Shown piece after piece: positions 1-6,896 of a stretch of DNA of 21,592 nucleotides. A model generated the notes under the pieces. That model worked only from the letters and a program-made list of their open reading frames with translations, did not search any database and was not told the DNA's origin. Made by a program: the position numbers and the translations under genes. Source of the stretch: Ruminococcus sp. (GTDB lineage Bacteria; Bacillota; Clostridia; Oscillospirales; Ruminococcaceae); NCBI GenBank assembly GCA_024697705.1, contig JAILFF010000172.1, positions 1 through 21,592 on the forward strand, read 5' to 3'. Each line of letters begins with the position of its first letter. Within the stretch, counting starts at the first letter, position 1.

Positions 1-1337
1 TCGGAAAGGTCATCGTTGACAGCTTTTACGCCGACTGCAAGCAGATAAATAAGGAAAGCTCCGCAACGCTTTCCGTGACCGACCTTTCAAAGATAGATAA
101 ATTCATCGAGGCGTTCAATGCCTATTCAAAGGATATTTACGAGCTTACCGAGAGCGGCGCGGACTTCTCGGGCGTAGCGCGAAAGATCAATGAGTCTGAT
201 AATTTCGGCGGAAATACCAAATCGGCGGGATATACCAACATGGTGGATATCGGCGGCATCATCGGCGCAGGCAGCGAGATCTCTTCAAACGCGGACGCGG
301 CGCTGAAAGCTCTCGAAGATTCCGTTATATACAAGAAGAACGGCAAGAACCACAGCGGCGCGAGCGGGCTTTCGGTGTACTATCCGCTTTGCGTGAGCGG
401 CTCGCAGGAGCTTGGTCTGTTCAAGGATATCGCGTTAAGTCCCTATTATCTCGGGCTGGTGGACAAGGTCGCTTACGGTGCGGTGAACGGCGGCATCGAA
501 GATTACGACAACACGGGCATACTCGGTATGTTCTCGAACGACTGGAGCGGCGACAATTACACCGAAAGTGACAGCGGTATGCTCGAATACATCATGGAGG
601 TCACCTCGAACTGGGATTTCGCCGACGACTACGCCCCGGGCAGCAGCAGCGCGAATATCACCTTTGATGTGGAGCCCGGCTTCGACGAGGACGGCTTTTA
701 CTCCTTCACGCTCTCTCAGGACTGCGTAGACGATGTAGACCACATCGAGGGCGGCGTTTATCTCTATTCGGAGGAAGACCTGTTCGCGATAGAGCTCGGC
801 AGCTCGGGCGAGGTATACGGCAATTTCGATACGGGCGAATTTATCGACGGCTTCGGCAGATTCTGGTTCTCGCTGCCCGACGGTCAGTTTTTGGCAGCAT
901 ATCTCCAGGAGAACTGTGACGGCTACGACATCTACACCTCGCCGATACTGTTAAACGGCGAGGAGACCAATCTGCGCTTTGCGTACTATTACGACGACCA
1001 TTCGGGCGACCCCGGCGAGGTGGAGATAATCGACGTGTGGGACGGCATCGACGAGAACGGCTGTGCGGCAAGAAGCGGCAGGGAGCTTGAAAAGGGCGAC
1101 ATCATCACACCGCGCTATTATCTCTGCGTGCTCGACCCCGACAGCGACGTTGAGGATATGTTCTTCGAGGGCGACGAATACAAGTATTCGAGCAAGACAA
1201 AGATTGCCTTTACCGAGCTTGACGACGGCGACTATCTGTACTGCTTCTACATCTGCGACATCTTCGGCAACTACGAGACCACCGACTATGTGAAGTTCAC
1301 GATAGACGGCGATGACATTTCCTACGATATGTATTGA
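1..1337 (+). CDS. Clostripain-family (C11) cysteine peptidase, C-terminal part
   Basis: The reading frame is open from base 3, so the gene begins upstream of the window. The visible start, with the motif ATLSVTDLSKID followed about 60 residues later by YTNMVDIGGII and then GLSVYYP, matches the region after the catalytic His/Cys of family C11 peptidases (clostripain-like). The catalytic residues themselves lie outside the window. After GLSVYYP (around base 385) there are about 300 more residues, rich in Asp, Glu, Gly and aromatic residues. They look like an added beta-rich C-terminal region that I do not recognise. No membrane anchor or cell-wall sorting signal is seen at the C-terminus. Such proteins are usually secreted by Clostridia, but the signal peptide would be outside the window. 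The family call rests on remembered motifs, not on an alignment. Confidence 0.8.
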   Translation, partial: GKVIVDSFYADCKQINKESSATLSVTDLSKIDKFIEAFNAYSKDIYELTESGADFSGVARKINESDNFGGNTKSAGYTNMVDIGGIIGAGSEISSNADAALKALEDSVIYKKNGKNHSGASGLSVYYPLCVSGSQELGLFKDIALSPYYLGLVDKVAYGAVNGGIEDYDNTGILGMFSNDWSGDNYTESDSGMLEYIMEVTSNWDFADDYAPGSSSANITFDVEPGFDEDGFYSFTLSQDCVDDVDHIEGGVYLYSEEDLFAIELGSSGEVYGNFDTGEFIDGFGRFWFSLPDGQFLAAYLQENCDGYDIYTSPILLNGEETNLRFAYYYDDHSGDPGEVEIIDVWDGIDENGCAARSGRELEKGDIITPRYYLCVLDPDSDVEDMFFEGDEYKYSSKTKIAFTELDDGDYLYCFYICDIFGNYETTDYVKFTIDGDDISYDMY

Positions 1338-1408
1338 CGAAAAAAATACCTTTGCATAGATCGGTTGTTGATGAAATCCGAAAATTGCGGCGATTGAGAC
1401 TTATAATT

Positions 1409-1437
1409 TGCTCGTGTGTATAGCACGGGCATTTTTT
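1409..1437 (+). terminator. Rho-independent terminator after the C11 peptidase
   Basis: TGCTCGTG (1409-1416) pairs with CACGGGCA (1424-1431), with one G-U pair and a 7-nt loop, and is followed by six T (1432-1437). It lies 72 bases after the peptidase stop and separates that gene from the next unit. Confidence 0.8.
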
Positions 1438-1465
1438 CTGCAAAGTCATGTCACGCAAACAGTCA

Positions 1466-1483
1466 ATGACAATAGTTTGTCAT
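1466..1483. promoter_or_regulatory. Palindromic operator candidate
   Basis: ATGACAA-TAGT-TTGTCAT is a perfect 7-bp inverted repeat with a 4-base spacer. Its right end is 3 bases upstream of the -35 hexamer of the promoter at 1487-1515. The position suits binding by a dimeric HTH regulator, and a double-HTH protein is encoded by the same transcription unit. Autoregulation is an inference. Confidence 0.45.
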
Positions 1484-1486
1484 CTA

Positions 1487-1515
1487 TTGCATTTTTGAAA
1501 CAGCTGTGGTATAAT
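1487..1515 (+). promoter_or_regulatory. Sigma-A type promoter for the zinc-ribbon/HTH unit
   Basis: The -35 is TTGCAT (1487-1492) and the -10 is TATAAT (1510-1515), with an exact 17-base spacer. Transcription would start near 1522, about 95 bases before the zinc-ribbon peptide. Confidence 0.75.
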
Positions 1516-1615
1516 TATATAAAAATACGCTTTGCACTGATATATATTAGTATATTTCTACTTAAAATATATGACTTACGATAACGATTTAGATGACGAT
1601 AGGAGGTGTTTTTTT

Positions 1616-1762
1616 ATGAAATGTTCGGGCTGCGGAAATGATATTTTTGTCAATGCGGCTGTCTGCCCCTGCTGCGGAACGATAAACGGCGTTCATTGCC
1701 GTTCTTTCGGTCATGCTGCCGACTTCGCGGAAGCCGCCCTGCGCAGTCATGATACTATTTAA
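1616..1762 (+). CDS. Small zinc-ribbon peptide (48 aa)
   Basis: This is a short open frame with a strong ribosome binding site: AGGAGG at 1601-1606, nine bases before ATG 1616. The peptide has two CxxC knuckles, C3-x2-C6 and C17-x2-C20, which form a minimal zinc ribbon, followed by about 28 residues with no recognisable feature. It is the first gene after the promoter at 1487-1515 and is followed after 58 bases by the HTH regulator, so the two are probably co-transcribed. A longer frame starts at ATG 1571, but that start has no ribosome binding site. The family is unknown. A role as a metal-sensing or protein-binding partner of the regulator is possible but only guessed from position. Confidence 0.6.
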   Translation: MKCSGCGNDIFVNAAVCPCCGTINGVHCRSFGHAADFAEAALRSHDTI

Positions 1763-1820
1763 ATGTCGTATAAGTTTAACAAACTGACGGAACGGAAAGG
1801 AAAGGCAGGAGGATAATACT

Positions 1821-3221
1821 ATGTTTAAGGACAAAATAACGTATCTTATTGATCTTCTTAACGCCGACAGCAGGCAGCTTGCTATGTATTCGGACTTTTC
1901 CGAATCGGTCGTCAGCAGGCTCAAAACAGGCGCCCGTCAGCCCGACAAGGACAGCCGCACGGTATCGAAGCTCGTGCGCGGCGCGTATCTTTGCAGCGAG
2001 GACAAGGGCAGGCTCGACGCGCTTTGTCGTGCTGTCGGCTGCGCGGAAGGCGACCGTGACATAAAGACGGTCTGCACGGCGCTCACCGACTGGCTTTTTG
2101 ACGGCAGGGAGGTAGATTCCTTCGCCGCAGACAGCGGCAGCGCAGGCGCGGAGGACGGTTCGCTGTTCGGCAAAAAGCTCGGGACGCTCATGGAACTGGC
2201 AGAGCTTTCCAACAGCCGCCTCAGCAAGGCGGTGAACGTAGACCCTTCGTACATCAGCAGGCTGCGCGTCGGCGGCAGGCAGATAAAGCGCAGCAACAAG
2301 CTCCCCAAACGGATATGTGATATACTGGCAGCAAGGCTCATCGAAAAGGACTGCCTGAACGAGCTTTCGATGATGATGAGCCTTCCCGCGGAGACAGTCG
2401 GCGAGGCAGAGCTTTCCGAAATACTTCTCGACTGGCTTTCCGACAAGGACGCGGCGGATGATCTTGTCGTTGTAAAGCAGTTCATCAAGAGCCTTGAGGA
2501 TTTCCCCGCGCATTTCGAGCTGCCCGAGCTGCCGATAGACGACAGGTGCGTTTTCTCCGACAGCTATATCGGCGCGGAGGGGCTGCGTCAGGCGGTGACG
2601 AGGTTTCTCTGCTCGGCGATAAGGAACGGCAGCGGCGAGCTTTTGCTCTATTCCGACGCGGGGCTCGAATGGCTCGGGAACAGCTTTATCACGCGCTGGA
2701 CGGCGCTCATGACCGCCTGCGTAAAAAAGAACACCAGGATCAGGATAATCCATAACGTAGACAGGAACGCCCGCGAGCTTATCACCGCGATAACCGACTG
2801 GCTGCCGCTTTACATGACGGGGCTCATCGAGCCTTACTACTGCGTGAGAAAGCAGGGCGAGCGCTTCGGCTGCACGATCTTCTTAGACCCCGGGAGCGCC
2901 TGCGTGGAGAGCTTCTGCGTAAAGTCGATAGAGAGCACCGCGGAGTATTCCTACATAACCGAACCCGAAAGGCTCGAAGTCTGCCGCCGCAATTTCGACG
3001 CGCTGCTGAACGACAGCCTTCCGCTTATGAAAATATCCCACGCGCCGCTGCAGATGCAGGGCAACTGCTCGGTTTTCAATATGGGAAAGATACAGATATG
3101 CATAGGAGCCAAAAGCGTTATCGTGAACAAGCTTTCCGAGCCGTTCATGAGCTTTTCCGCCGCGCACCCGCTGCTGTGCGGAGCGTTTCGGACGTTTGTT
3201 GAGGCACAGAGCGGCGAATGA
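1821..3221 (+). CDS. Double-HTH regulator with large C-terminal domain (466 aa)
   Basis: ATG 1821 is preceded by AGGAGG (1807-1812) at ideal spacing. The N-terminal half contains two similar modules of about 90 residues. Module 1 (about 5-95) has an HTH around SRQLAMYSDFSESVVSRLKTG and ends in LTDWLFD. Module 2 (about 118-210) has an HTH around SNSRLSKAVNVDPSYISRL and ends in LLDWLSD. Both resemble XRE/Cro-type HTHs in a duplicated arrangement. The C-terminal part (about 225-400) includes RIRIIHNVDRNARELITAI and WLPLYMTGLIEPYY, which I remember from uncharacterised clostridial HTH proteins, and may be a sensor domain. No membrane segment or catalytic motif is evident. The protein is likely a soluble DNA-binding regulator. 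Its target and ligand are unknown, and the palindrome at 1466-1483 is a candidate site. Confidence 0.75.
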   Translation: MFKDKITYLIDLLNADSRQLAMYSDFSESVVSRLKTGARQPDKDSRTVSKLVRGAYLCSEDKGRLDALCRAVGCAEGDRDIKTVCTALTDWLFDGREVDSFAADSGSAGAEDGSLFGKKLGTLMELAELSNSRLSKAVNVDPSYISRLRVGGRQIKRSNKLPKRICDILAARLIEKDCLNELSMMMSLPAETVGEAELSEILLDWLSDKDAADDLVVVKQFIKSLEDFPAHFELPELPIDDRCVFSDSYIGAEGLRQAVTRFLCSAIRNGSGELLLYSDAGLEWLGNSFITRWTALMTACVKKNTRIRIIHNVDRNARELITAITDWLPLYMTGLIEPYYCVRKQGERFGCTIFLDPGSACVESFCVKSIESTAEYSYITEPERLEVCRRNFDALLNDSLPLMKISHAPLQMQGNCSVFNMGKIQICIGAKSVIVNKLSEPFMSFSAAHPLLCGAFRTFVEAQSGE

Positions 3222-3255
3222 CACTTTTTCGCGGAGGGGACTTTCGGGAACTCGA

Positions 3256-3285
3256 TTCTTTATACGGAACAAAAAACGGTATGAT
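3256..3285 (+). promoter_or_regulatory. Candidate promoter for the structured RNA
   Basis: A -10 like TATGAT (3280-3285) has a weak -35, TTCTTT (3256-3261), at an 18-base spacing. Predicted transcription would start near 3292, just before the first hairpin of the folded stretch. The -35 match is poor, so this is tentative; read-through from the HTH gene is the alternative source of the RNA. Confidence 0.35.
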
Positions 3286-3291
3286 AAAGAG

Positions 3292-3449
3292 GACTAAATA
3301 ACCGATACGGCAATGCCCGAATGTGTGAACGGTCGGGCTTGCGACAGCGATCGGTATTCCGTCCGTTCCCCGATGCGGTGCGGGCGGGAATATCATTAAC
3401 CATCTCACCCGGAGAGCCTTTCATCGGCGAGGCTCTCCGGGGATTTTTT
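3292..3449 (+). ncRNA. Candidate structured RNA or leader of unknown class
   Basis: No protein gene fits here, but three consecutive stems do. Stem 1: ACCGAT (3301-3306) pairs with ATCGGT (3350-3355), extended by C3308-G3349 and G3309-C3348. It encloses GCAA-T-GCCCGA (3310-3320) paired with TCGGGCTTGC (3333-3342) around a 12-base loop, leaving a GACAG bulge. Stem 2: ATTCCGTCCG (3356-3365) pairs with CGGGC-G-GGAAT (3381-3391) with one bulged G. Stem 3 is the terminator at 3408-3449. I do not recognise a known riboswitch or housekeeping RNA consensus. It may be a stand-alone small RNA, an attenuating leader, or simply the 3' UTR of the HTH gene. Confidence 0.45.
3408..3449 (+). terminator. Strong rho-independent terminator
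   Basis: CCCGGAGAGCC (3408-3418) pairs perfectly with GGCTCTCCGGG (3431-3441) around a 12-base loop. GA and six T (3444-3449) follow. It closes the HTH unit and/or the structured RNA, and isolates the atp promoter located 55 bases downstream. Confidence 0.9.
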
Positions 3450-3504
3450 GTCTTAAAATCCGAAAAACACGGTTTTTTCATGAAATGTTTGGCTTTGTCG
3501 GCTA

Positions 3505-3533
3505 TTGACAAATATTGTACGGCATGATATAAT
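3505..3533 (+). promoter_or_regulatory. Consensus promoter of the atp operon
   Basis: TTGACA (3505-3510), 17 bases, TATAAT (3528-3533), with TG at 3525-3526 forming an extended -10. Both hexamers match the sigma-A consensus exactly, so strong constitutive transcription of the ATP synthase operon is expected. Confidence 0.9.
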
Positions 3534-3573
3534 AAAAATGTTGCGAAAATTTTCAACATAATAATGCGGGGAG

Positions 3574-4026
3574 GTGTTCGCCGCGGATTCGGTAGTTAAG
3601 AAGGAAACACGGTTCATCGCCGTGTGGGAAGTCATATTTTCGGTCGCTTTGCAGGCGGTGTTCCTTGTCATCGGAAAATGGGACTATACCGTTTTGCTCG
3701 GGAATCTGCTCTCGGGTATCGCGGCGGTCGTCAATTTTTGGCTGATGGGCTTGACCGTTGTCAAAACGCTCGAAAAACAAAAGGACGATGAAAAGGAGGC
3801 GCGGCAGTTCGCCAAAATGTCTCAGACCTTGCGGTATACCATGCTCGCGATTGTCGGCATTATCGGACTTTCGCTGCCCTGCTTTAACATAGTAAGCGTG
3901 CTTGTCCCGCTGCTCTTCCCGAGGATATCGGCGTGGATAAGAATGATGTTTGTCAAAGACGCGGGTACGACTGAGGGCGAGTCCTCGGGCGATACCTCCG
4001 ACGCGGAAAGAGGTGAAAACGTTTAA
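3574..4026 (+). CDS. atpI: ATP synthase protein I (AtpI-like assembly factor)
   Basis: This is a 150-aa membrane protein with four predicted helices (about 14-34, 40-62, 87-105 and 106-122), a charged cytoplasmic loop between helices 2 and 3, and a hydrophilic acidic tail. Its place as first gene before atpB, its size and its helix pattern fit AtpI, which assists c-ring assembly. The start is uncertain. The only plausible initiator is GTG 3574, but the Shine-Dalgarno-like GGAGG (3570-3574) overlaps it, and an in-frame stop lies at 3562-3564. The next in-frame candidates are GTG 3622 and ATG 3814, which would remove one or two helices. The stop codon overlaps the atpB start by one base (TAATG). 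Confidence 0.75.
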   Translation: MFAADSVVKKETRFIAVWEVIFSVALQAVFLVIGKWDYTVLLGNLLSGIAAVVNFWLMGLTVVKTLEKQKDDEKEARQFAKMSQTLRYTMLAIVGIIGLSLPCFNIVSVLVPLLFPRISAWIRMMFVKDAGTTEGESSGDTSDAERGENV

Positions 4027-4958
4027 TGAATGAGAATAATACTGCGGAGCTTGCCAAAGGAAAGCCCGAGATGAAGCAGCCCACGGGCGGCTTCAAATTC
4101 GTCGATTTTCTGCTTGTGCTGATGATGCTTCTGCCCGTCGCGGCGGGGATAACGCTCAAGGTGCTGTTCTCCGTGCCGACTAAGGGCATCGAGATCAAGG
4201 GGCCGCTCATATACTTCACGGTGGATATGCCCGTTCAGCAGCTTCCGATAACGGAGGCTCAGGCGAACTCGTGGCTCGTGATGATCTCGATAACGGGCTT
4301 TGCGCTGTTCCTCACTCACGGAATACGCAGGAGGGTGTACACAAAGCGGCAGTTCGTTGCCGAGTGGATAGTCGAGAAAGCCGAGGGGCTTGTAGAAACA
4401 AACATGGGCGAGTATTTCGCGGGCTTTTCGCCGTTTATCGCGGCTATGCTGGCGCTTTCGGCATTTTCGAGCCTGATGTCGCTTGCGGGGCTTTTCCCGC
4501 CGACCTCAGACCTGAACGTCGTTACGGGCTGGGCGATACTCACGTTCATACTTATCACGGCTTACCGAATGAAGTGCGGTCCGCTGACGTATTTGAAGAC
4601 CTTCGGCGACCCCGCTCCCGCTATGGCGCCGCTCAACATCATAAGCGAACTGGCGACGCCGGTCTCCATGTCGTTCCGTCACTACGGAAACATTCTTTCG
4701 GGCTCGGTAATCTCGGTGCTTGTGGCTGCGGGACTTGGTGGACTTTCGGAGCTTATCTTCGGCAGCTTTGCCGAGACCTTCCCCGTGCTGAGAGTTGGTC
4801 TGCCTGCGGTGCTCAGTATCTATTTCGATGTGTTCAGCGGCGTTTTGCAGGCGTACATATTCGCTATGCTGACGATGCTCTACACAGCGGGCGCGTTCCC
4901 GGCTGACGAGTTCTTCAAGAGACACCCCGAAAAAACGCCCAAAACGGCGGAGGTGTGA
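4026..4958 (+). CDS. atpB: F-type ATP synthase subunit a
   Basis: Subunit a of the membrane Fo sector forms the half-channels that feed ions to the c-ring. The 310-aa frame starts at ATG 4026 after GAGGTG. Helix-rich segments are visible from about residue 24 on. The signature region SELATPVSMSFRHYGN carries E208 and the essential arginine R218 (E. coli R210 equivalent), followed by N222. The last helix SGVLQAYIFAMLTMLY holds Q285. The sequence RHYGN replaces the more common RLFGN. The length exceeds the usual 220-270 aa because of an N-terminal extension and a longer loop after helix 1 (about 51-80). Translation is coupled to atpI by the one-base overlap. Confidence 0.95.
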   Translation: MNENNTAELAKGKPEMKQPTGGFKFVDFLLVLMMLLPVAAGITLKVLFSVPTKGIEIKGPLIYFTVDMPVQQLPITEAQANSWLVMISITGFALFLTHGIRRRVYTKRQFVAEWIVEKAEGLVETNMGEYFAGFSPFIAAMLALSAFSSLMSLAGLFPPTSDLNVVTGWAILTFILITAYRMKCGPLTYLKTFGDPAPAMAPLNIISELATPVSMSFRHYGNILSGSVISVLVAAGLGGLSELIFGSFAETFPVLRVGLPAVLSIYFDVFSGVLQAYIFAMLTMLYTAGAFPADEFFKRHPEKTPKTAEV

Positions 4959-4961
4959 GTC

Positions 4962-5783
4962 ATGGCGCTGACGTTCAAAACGGCTTTCAAGAACGAGATG
5001 TCCAAGGCTCTCGAACCGCTGGGTTTTCAAAAGGTAAAAAAATCCAACCACCCGTTTTTGGCAAGGGTCATAAACGGCGAGATAGTCGAGGCTGTGACCT
5101 GTTTCAGCGGGTACAAGCCGCCCAAGGGGTGGGGAGTGTACTTCGTCGAGATAGGCATTGCGAGCATTTACACCGACACGATGGATATGTCCGTAAAAAA
5201 CGGCAACAACGGCTGGTTCAGGTCGATGGGCGAATATTACGGCGCTACGCTGAAACCGAACGGCTTCGAGCAGCTGAGACCGCTTGACAGCGTTCCGTGT
5301 ATAGAGTTCCAAAAGGGCGACGAGCAGGCGATGCTCGATTCTATACGCGAGTGCGCGAATTATGCCGCGGGCGTTTTCTCTGAAACGGATATCAAGACCG
5401 TGACGGACATCGACAGCTATTTCGACTGGCTGGTCAGGCACCACATGGCAAGGCTGCTTATCAATTACGAAGATGATTTTGCATCGAGCGTTCACGGGCA
5501 TTACGCCGGGAACGAGGGGCTGCTGTGGCTGCTGACAAGCGAGGGGCGCGACCCCGAAGCTGAATTCGCCAGGCATATCGAACGCGAGAACCTTATGTAC
5601 AAGGCTCGCGGCGAGGAACGCGAGGCGCTGGATCACGGCGAGAAGCAGAACCGCCTGGAGCTGGTTCATTCGCATTTCCGGATGATGAATGAGCCGGAGC
5701 TGAAAGAAGCAGCCATGCGGGAGATCGAACGCCGCAAAGAAATGAATCTTTTGCGGCTGCGCACACAGGGCTTCGGCGTGTGA
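4962..5783 (+). CDS. DUF4304-like hypothetical protein inside the atp operon
   Basis: This 273-aa soluble protein starts at ATG 4962 with a good GGAGGTG site, three bases after the atpB stop, so it is transcribed with the operon. The N-terminal part (FKTAFKNEMSKALEPLGFQKVKKSNHPFLARVINGEIVEAVTCF) resembles the start of DUF4304-type proteins, many of which occur among immunity or polymorphic-toxin neighbourhoods. That assignment is from memory of the pattern only. The C-terminal third (about 205-265) is highly charged, rich in Glu, Arg and Lys, and probably helical or coiled coil. There is no signal peptide, membrane segment or catalytic motif. It is not a known ATP synthase component, and its position between atpB and atpE is unusual. 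Confidence 0.7.
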   Translation: MALTFKTAFKNEMSKALEPLGFQKVKKSNHPFLARVINGEIVEAVTCFSGYKPPKGWGVYFVEIGIASIYTDTMDMSVKNGNNGWFRSMGEYYGATLKPNGFEQLRPLDSVPCIEFQKGDEQAMLDSIRECANYAAGVFSETDIKTVTDIDSYFDWLVRHHMARLLINYEDDFASSVHGHYAGNEGLLWLLTSEGRDPEAEFARHIERENLMYKARGEEREALDHGEKQNRLELVHSHFRMMNEPELKEAAMREIERRKEMNLLRLRTQGFGV

Positions 5784-5792
5784 GGTATTATT

Positions 5793-6059
5793 ATGGAAAA
5801 GAAATACACCTGCCCCGACTGCGGCGAGGAAATGACTTACGGCTATATCTTCCCTCAGATGGCGTGCTCAGGGCTGATATGGGCGCCGCCCGAGTGCTTC
5901 AAGGACGGCGTGTTCGGCAAAAAGATACCGTTTAAAGAGATGAAGAACATCTCCGACAAGGGACTTCAGATACCGCTCGGAAACGACCTTATCGCCGATA
6001 TGACAGGAGCGTACTGCTGCCGCAGGTGCGGAAATACACTAATTAAGGTAAAAAAGTAA
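5793..6059 (+). CDS. Zinc-ribbon protein (PF20097/DUF6487-like), 88 aa
   Basis: ATG 5793 follows GAGG nine bases after the previous stop. The protein has an N-terminal CPDC knuckle (C7, C10), then M-x-x-GYIF, a WAPPE segment and a C-terminal CRRC knuckle (C76, C79). This is the pattern of the small zinc-ribbon proteins grouped in PF20097 (CPxCG-x-x-M-x-x-G at the start, a W in the middle and a closing CxxC). No function is established for that family as far as I know. It sits between the DUF4304-like gene and atpE, in the same direction and without a terminator, so it is expressed with the ATP synthase. The family call is from motif memory. Confidence 0.75.
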   Translation: MEKKYTCPDCGEEMTYGYIFPQMACSGLIWAPPECFKDGVFGKKIPFKEMKNISDKGLQIPLGNDLIADMTGAYCCRRCGNTLIKVKK

Positions 6060-6094
6060 GCAAAGTAAAACAAAAAAATACGGAGGTAGAAATT

Positions 6095-6379
6095 ATGGAA
6101 CTTGCAATTGGAATCATTTTGGGCTGCTGCGCTTTGGGCGCGGGTATCGCTATGATCGCGGGTATCGGCCCCGGTATCGGTGAAGGTAATGCCGTAGCAA
6201 AGGCTTGCGAGGCTATCGGAAGACAGCCCGAAAGCTCGGGTAAGGTAACGACCACCATGCTCATGGGCTGCGCCGTTGCGGAGACCACCGGTCTGTACGC
6301 GCTCGTTATCGCTATACTGCTGATATTCGTAGCTCCCGGCAGATTCGTTGACATAATGCTCAAAGCGGTAGGAAAGTAA
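6095..6379 (+). CDS. atpE: F-type ATP synthase subunit c (two-carboxylate type)
   Basis: This is the 94-aa two-helix rotor-ring subunit. Helix 1 contains the Gly-rich GAGIAMIAGIGPGIGEG, the polar loop is RQPES (43-47), and helix 2 contains AVAETTGLYALVIAILL. The ion-binding carboxylate is E63. The Na+-type signature P-x3-Q is present as P26-x3-E30, so a second carboxylate replaces Gln, and E63 is followed by T64 and T65. This resembles the two-carboxylate Na+ c-ring of Fusobacterium nucleatum, so Na+ coupling is likely. A strong site (GGAGG at 6082-6086) precedes ATG 6095, in keeping with the high copy number of subunit c. Confidence 0.95.
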   Translation: MELAIGIILGCCALGAGIAMIAGIGPGIGEGNAVAKACEAIGRQPESSGKVTTTMLMGCAVAETTGLYALVIAILLIFVAPGRFVDIMLKAVGK

Positions 6380-6389
6380 GTGAGGAAAT

Positions 6390-6896
6390 ATGCAGTCGGC
6401 AGATATTATTTCGTTAAATATATGGCAGATTGTCATTTCCCTCTGCAACCTTACCATTCTTTTCCTTATCATCAAAAAGCTGCTCTTCAAGCCCGTTAAG
6501 AAGCTCTTAGCCGAGCGCGAGGCATTGGCGAACGCCGAGTACGACAAGGCTGCCGCTGCCCGAGCCGAAGCCGAAAAGAGCCGCGGCGAATGGGACGAAA
6601 AGATGAAGACCGCCGACGCGGAGGCTGACCGCATCGTCAAGAACGCTTCGGACAACGCAAAGCTTTTGAGCGAACGTATCGAGAACGACGCGAAGGAAAA
6701 GGCGGAGCATATCCTTACCTCTGCGCGTGAGGGCGCGGAGCTCGAATACAAGAAGGCTTCCGACAGCTTACGCTCGCAGATAGCCGACGTTTCCGCCGCG
6801 ATAGCCGAAAAGGTCATCGGCAGGCAGATCGACGAAAGGACTCATCACGAGCTTATCGACTCGTTCCTTGACGGGATAGGTGACAGCAATGAATGA
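6390..6896 (+). CDS. atpF: F-type ATP synthase subunit b
   Basis: This 168-aa peripheral stalk subunit has one N-terminal membrane helix (about 9-29, LNIWQIVISLCNLTILFLII), followed by KKLLFKPVKKLLAERE and a long Ala/Glu/Lys-rich helix running to about residue 145, typical of the dimeric stator stalk. ATG 6390 follows GTGAGGAAAT, ten bases after the atpE stop. The C-terminus (ERTHHELIDSFLDGI) would bind subunit delta. The end overlaps the start of atpH. Confidence 0.95.
   Translation: MQSADIISLNIWQIVISLCNLTILFLIIKKLLFKPVKKLLAEREALANAEYDKAAAARAEAEKSRGEWDEKMKTADAEADRIVKNASDNAKLLSERIENDAKEKAEHILTSAREGAELEYKKASDSLRSQIADVSAAIAEKVIGRQIDERTHHELIDSFLDGIGDSNE

Noticed and set aside
1776..2753. Open frame of 325 codons on the minus strand
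   Set aside because: It is antisense to the HTH regulator, which has a strong ribosome binding site and clear HTH segments.
4506..5675. Open frame of 389 codons on the minus strand
   Set aside because: It is antisense to atpB and the DUF4304-like gene, both of which have good starts and sensible products.
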